Shown here: positions 61,805-64,000 of the stretch, in pieces
Layout: every line of letters begins with the position of its first letter
How positions within the stretch are numbered: the stretch's first letter is position 1
NCBI RefSeq assembly: GCF_013409745.1
Contig: NZ_JACCBH010000001.1
Location: 1,116,001-1,180,000, forward strand
DNA: 64,000 nt
Direction of reading: 5' to 3'
DNA from: Microbacterium pseudoresistens
GTDB taxonomy: Bacteria > Actinomycetota > Actinomycetes > Actinomycetales > Microbacteriaceae
Position numbers and translations under genes: made by a program
The notes under the pieces: generated by a model
The model's database searches: none
The model's input: the letters and a program-made list of their open reading frames with translations, nothing else
Told to the model about the DNA's origin: nothing

Positions 61805-62425
61805 GTGACCGATCCTCTGCCGCTGTCCGCCCCGCGCCATCGCCGACTCGTCGACGCGGCGGTCGCGGAGTTCGCCTCGGCCGGGTACGACGGCGCGTCG
61901 CTGAACCGCATCATCCGAGCGGCTGGTATGAGCAAGAGCTCCTTCTACCATTTCGTCGCGTCGAAGGCCGAGCTGTTCGACGCCGTCGTGCGCCTGCTCC
62001 TCGCCGACATCGCGCAGCGCTGGCACCCACCCACCCCTGGTGCCTTCGCCACCGACTTCTGGGGCGAGGCGGATGCCGTGCTCGCCGACCTGGCACGGCT
62101 TTCGGCAGACGATGACGCGCTGCGCGCCCTGGGCCGGCTGTTCTACCTCGATGCCCCCGCGGCCACGCCGACGGATGCGCGGATGCGGCTTCTCGACGAC
62201 GTGCGCGTCTGGGTGAGGGGCGTCATCCGCGTCGGCGCCGGGTCGGGTGCCGTCCGCACCGACATCCCCGCGGAGCTGCTGGCCGACACGACCTTCGCCG
62301 TGCTCCGCGCGGTCGACGAGTGGGCTGTCGGCGGCGCGGGGGCGGGTGATCCGTCGGTCGACGAGCGCGCCGCCCGCATCCCGGGTCTTCTCCTGCGCTC
62401 GCTGCTCACAGCGCAGGAAAGCTGA
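61805..62425 (+). CDS. TetR/AcrR-family repressor
   Basis: A 206-residue regulator. The HTH covers VDAAVAEFASAGYDGASLNR and AAGMSKSSFYHFVASKAELF. The C-terminal ligand domain is Ala/Asp-rich and not close to a family I can name. It is divergent from the FAD monooxygenase, with two 16-bp operators between, so it very likely represses the monooxygenase and itself until a small molecule binds. The start was set by the TACGAT hexamer. Confidence 0.9.
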   Translation: MTDPLPLSAPRHRRLVDAAVAEFASAGYDGASLNRIIRAAGMSKSSFYHFVASKAELFDAVVRLLLADIAQRWHPPTPGAFATDFWGEADAVLADLARLSADDDALRALGRLFYLDAPAATPTDARMRLLDDVRVWVRGVIRVGAGSGAVRTDIPAELLADTTFAVLRAVDEWAVGGAGAGDPSVDERAARIPGLLLRSLLTAQES

Positions 62426-62446
62426 ACCGTCGCTCGAAGGCCGCCC

Positions 62447-62525
62447 CGAGTGCGCGGCTTGTCGCCGACTGCGCGGGTTCTTTCCTGAAACAGGCCGTGC
62501 ATTCGGCGGGATCCCGTGCACTCGG
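62447..62525 (+). repeat. Palindromic repeat copy B
   Basis: CGAGTGCGCGGCTTGTCGCC at the start is identical to the complement of the end of copy A at 50.5 kb. The following bases through the TTTC/GAAAC core and CCGTGCA match it closely. A further CCGTGCACTCGG ends the element at 62525. It lies between the TetR gene and pcnA. Confidence 0.75.
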
Positions 62526-62543
62526 CAAGGTCATCCGCGCCGG

Positions 62544-62549
62544 TACCCT
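62544..62549 (+). promoter_or_regulatory. -10 hexamer of pcnA (TACCCT)
   Basis: TACCCT ends 7 nt before ATG 62557, so pcnA is probably leaderless. It lies 19 nt beyond the palindromic repeat copy B. Confidence 0.45.
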
Positions 62550-62556
62550 GGAACCC

Positions 62557-63984
62557 ATGCTCACCATGGCCGACGGACTCGCGCGCCTGGGCGCCCTCGC
62601 CGAGGATCCGGTCGTGCGCACCCTCGCCACGGCGTTCGCCGACGCCGGCTTCGAGTTCGCCGTCGTGGGCGGCCCCGTGCGCGATGCGCTGCTCGGCCGC
62701 GACACCCACGACCTCGACTTCACCACGGATGCGCGCCCCGACGACATCCTGCGCATCGTCACCCCCCTGTCGACCGCACAGTGGGACATCGGCCGCGAGT
62801 TCGGCACGATCGGCGCGCGGGTGCGCGGCGAGCAGGTGGAGATCACCACCCACCGGGCCGACAGCTACGACGGCGCCACCCGCAAGCCCACGGTCTCCTT
62901 CGGAGACACGATCGACGGCGACCTCGTGCGGCGCGACTTCACCGTGAACGCGATGGCGCTGCGCGTGCCCGAGGTGAAGCTCATCGACCCGACCGGCGGT
63001 GTGGAGGATCTCGTGGCCGGGCGGCTGCGCACACCCGCCGACCCCGCGATCAGCTTCGGCGACGACCCGCTGCGGATGCTGCGCGCCGCCCGTTTCAGCG
63101 CGCAGCTGGGCTTCGACGTCGAACCCGCCACGCTCGCGGCGATCGCCGAGCTGCGCGACACGCTGCGGATCGTGAGCCCCGAGCGCATCCAGGGCGAGCT
63201 CGTGCGGCTCATGCAGACCGACGATCCGGTGCGCGGCATCCGCGTGCTCGTCGAGACCGGGCTGATCGACGAGTTCCTGCCCGAGATCCCCGCCCTTCGC
63301 CTCGAAGTCGACGAGCACCACCACCACAAAGACGTCTACGAGCATTCGCTCACCGCCCTGGAGCAGGCGATTGCGCTGGAGCGCTCGCGGCATCCGGATG
63401 CGCCGGCGGATGCGACGCTGCGCCTGGCCGTGCTGCTGCACGACATCGGCAAGCCCCGCACTCGCAAGCTCGAGAGCGGCGGGGCCGTGACCTTCCACCA
63501 CCACGACGTCGTCGGGGCGCGGATGGCCCGCAAACGTCTGCAGACCCTGCGCTTCGACAAGGAGACCACGGATGTCGTGGCCACCCTGATCGAGCTGCAC
63601 CTGCGCTTCTTCGGCTACGCGGAGGGCGCGTGGACCGACTCGGCCGTGCGCCGGTACGTGCGCGACGCGGGCGACCAGCTCGAACGCCTGCACATCCTCA
63701 CCCGCGCCGATGTCACCACCCGCAACAGGCGCAAGGCCGCGCGCCTGGCCGCCGCCTACGACGACATCGAGCGCCGCATCGCCGAGCTGAGCGCGCAGGA
63801 GGAGCTCGACGCCATCCGCCCGGAGCTCGACGGCAACGACATCCAGCGCATCCTCGGCATCCGCCCCGGCCGCGAGGTGGGGGCGGCGTACAAGTTCCTG
63901 CTCGACCTGCGCCTGGACGAGGGTGTGATCGGCCCGGATGCCGTCGAGCAGCGCCTGCGCGAATGGTGGGCCGCCCGGGGCTGA
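62557..63984 (+). CDS. pcnA: CCA-adding tRNA nucleotidyltransferase
   Basis: A 475-residue class II nucleotidyltransferase that adds or repairs the CCA end of tRNAs. The catalytic head has FAVVGGPVRDALLGRDTHDL with DLDF, and RRDFTVNAMAL. A C-terminal HD domain is present (HHHKDVYEHSLTALEQAI and LAVLLHDIGKPRTRKL), usual for the actinobacterial enzyme. In mycobacteria it is divergent from and close to the DUF6049-murJ cluster. Here it keeps the relative direction but is about 14 kb away. The gene ends 16 nt before the right edge of the window. Confidence 0.95.
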   Translation: MLTMADGLARLGALAEDPVVRTLATAFADAGFEFAVVGGPVRDALLGRDTHDLDFTTDARPDDILRIVTPLSTAQWDIGREFGTIGARVRGEQVEITTHRADSYDGATRKPTVSFGDTIDGDLVRRDFTVNAMALRVPEVKLIDPTGGVEDLVAGRLRTPADPAISFGDDPLRMLRAARFSAQLGFDVEPATLAAIAELRDTLRIVSPERIQGELVRLMQTDDPVRGIRVLVETGLIDEFLPEIPALRLEVDEHHHHKDVYEHSLTALEQAIALERSRHPDAPADATLRLAVLLHDIGKPRTRKLESGGAVTFHHHDVVGARMARKRLQTLRFDKETTDVVATLIELHLRFFGYAEGAWTDSAVRRYVRDAGDQLERLHILTRADVTTRNRRKAARLAAAYDDIERRIAELSAQEELDAIRPELDGNDIQRILGIRPGREVGAAYKFLLDLRLDEGVIGPDAVEQRLREWWAARG

Positions 63985-64000
63985 GCGCGCCTGCGAGCGC

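Overview
The window is high-GC DNA from an actinobacterium and looks like a Microbacteriaceae chromosome, most probably Microbacterium or a close relative. The evidence is PASTA-domain Ser/Thr kinases, CrgA, a class E sortase, FolP2-like, DUF3566 and DUF6049 proteins, and actinobacterial synteny around the replication origin. The genus is inferred from gene order and protein style only. Most gene boundaries overlap by ATGA or GTGA. Many isolated genes appear to be leaderless, with a TANNNT hexamer 6-7 nt before the ATG or GTG.

Layout. 1-8.3 kb: end of the cell-wall and division cluster (pbpA end, pknA-like, pknB, small membrane protein, sortase E, crgA), then ybaK-like, ppiA and rhomboid. 8.3-23.2 kb: an accessory stretch. 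It holds a NUDIX/MMPL divergent pair, the ectoine and hydroxyectoine genes ectABCD, a DUF1801 protein, and a DAHP synthase gene behind an apparent Trp/Tyr/Phe leader peptide. A pterin-type cluster follows: folE, a Cys-rich HTH regulator, NUDIX, FolP2-like, RibD-like reductase. Last come a TetR gene with two tet-type operators facing a decayed oxidoreductase, and a YefM-YoeB toxin-antitoxin pair. 23.2-26.4 kb: tRNA-Ala, tRNA-Ile and a two-component system with a DUF4097 protein.

26.4-44.0 kb is the origin core: DUF3566-gyrA-gyrB-dciA-recF-dnaN-[oriC]-dnaA, all leftward. Divergent and rightward lie rpmH-rnpA-yidD-yidC-jag-rsmG-parA-parB, with four parS sites, followed by leftward trxA and trxB. 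44.2-48.7 kb carries yigZ-murJ-DUF6049.

48.9-62.5 kb separates DUF6049 from pcnA (CCA-adding enzyme), which lie close together in mycobacteria. This segment looks like an inserted xenobiotic-response region. It has a methyltransferase, LLM flavin oxidoreductase, rifamycin ADP-ribosyltransferase (arr), and a long leftward operon (MMPL, NarL-type two-component system, DUF2871, DHA2 exporter, Tat phosphoesterase). It ends with a FAD monooxygenase/TetR pair that shares two 16-bp operators. Related palindromic repeats in inverted orientation sit near its two ends (50.5 and 62.5 kb).

The most interesting items are the aromatic amino-acid attenuator in front of DAHP synthase, the second folate-like cluster whose FolP homologue lacks the usual pABA-binding loop, the orphan tet operators, and the repeat-bounded island. 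No CRISPR array, rRNA, transposase or phage gene was seen.
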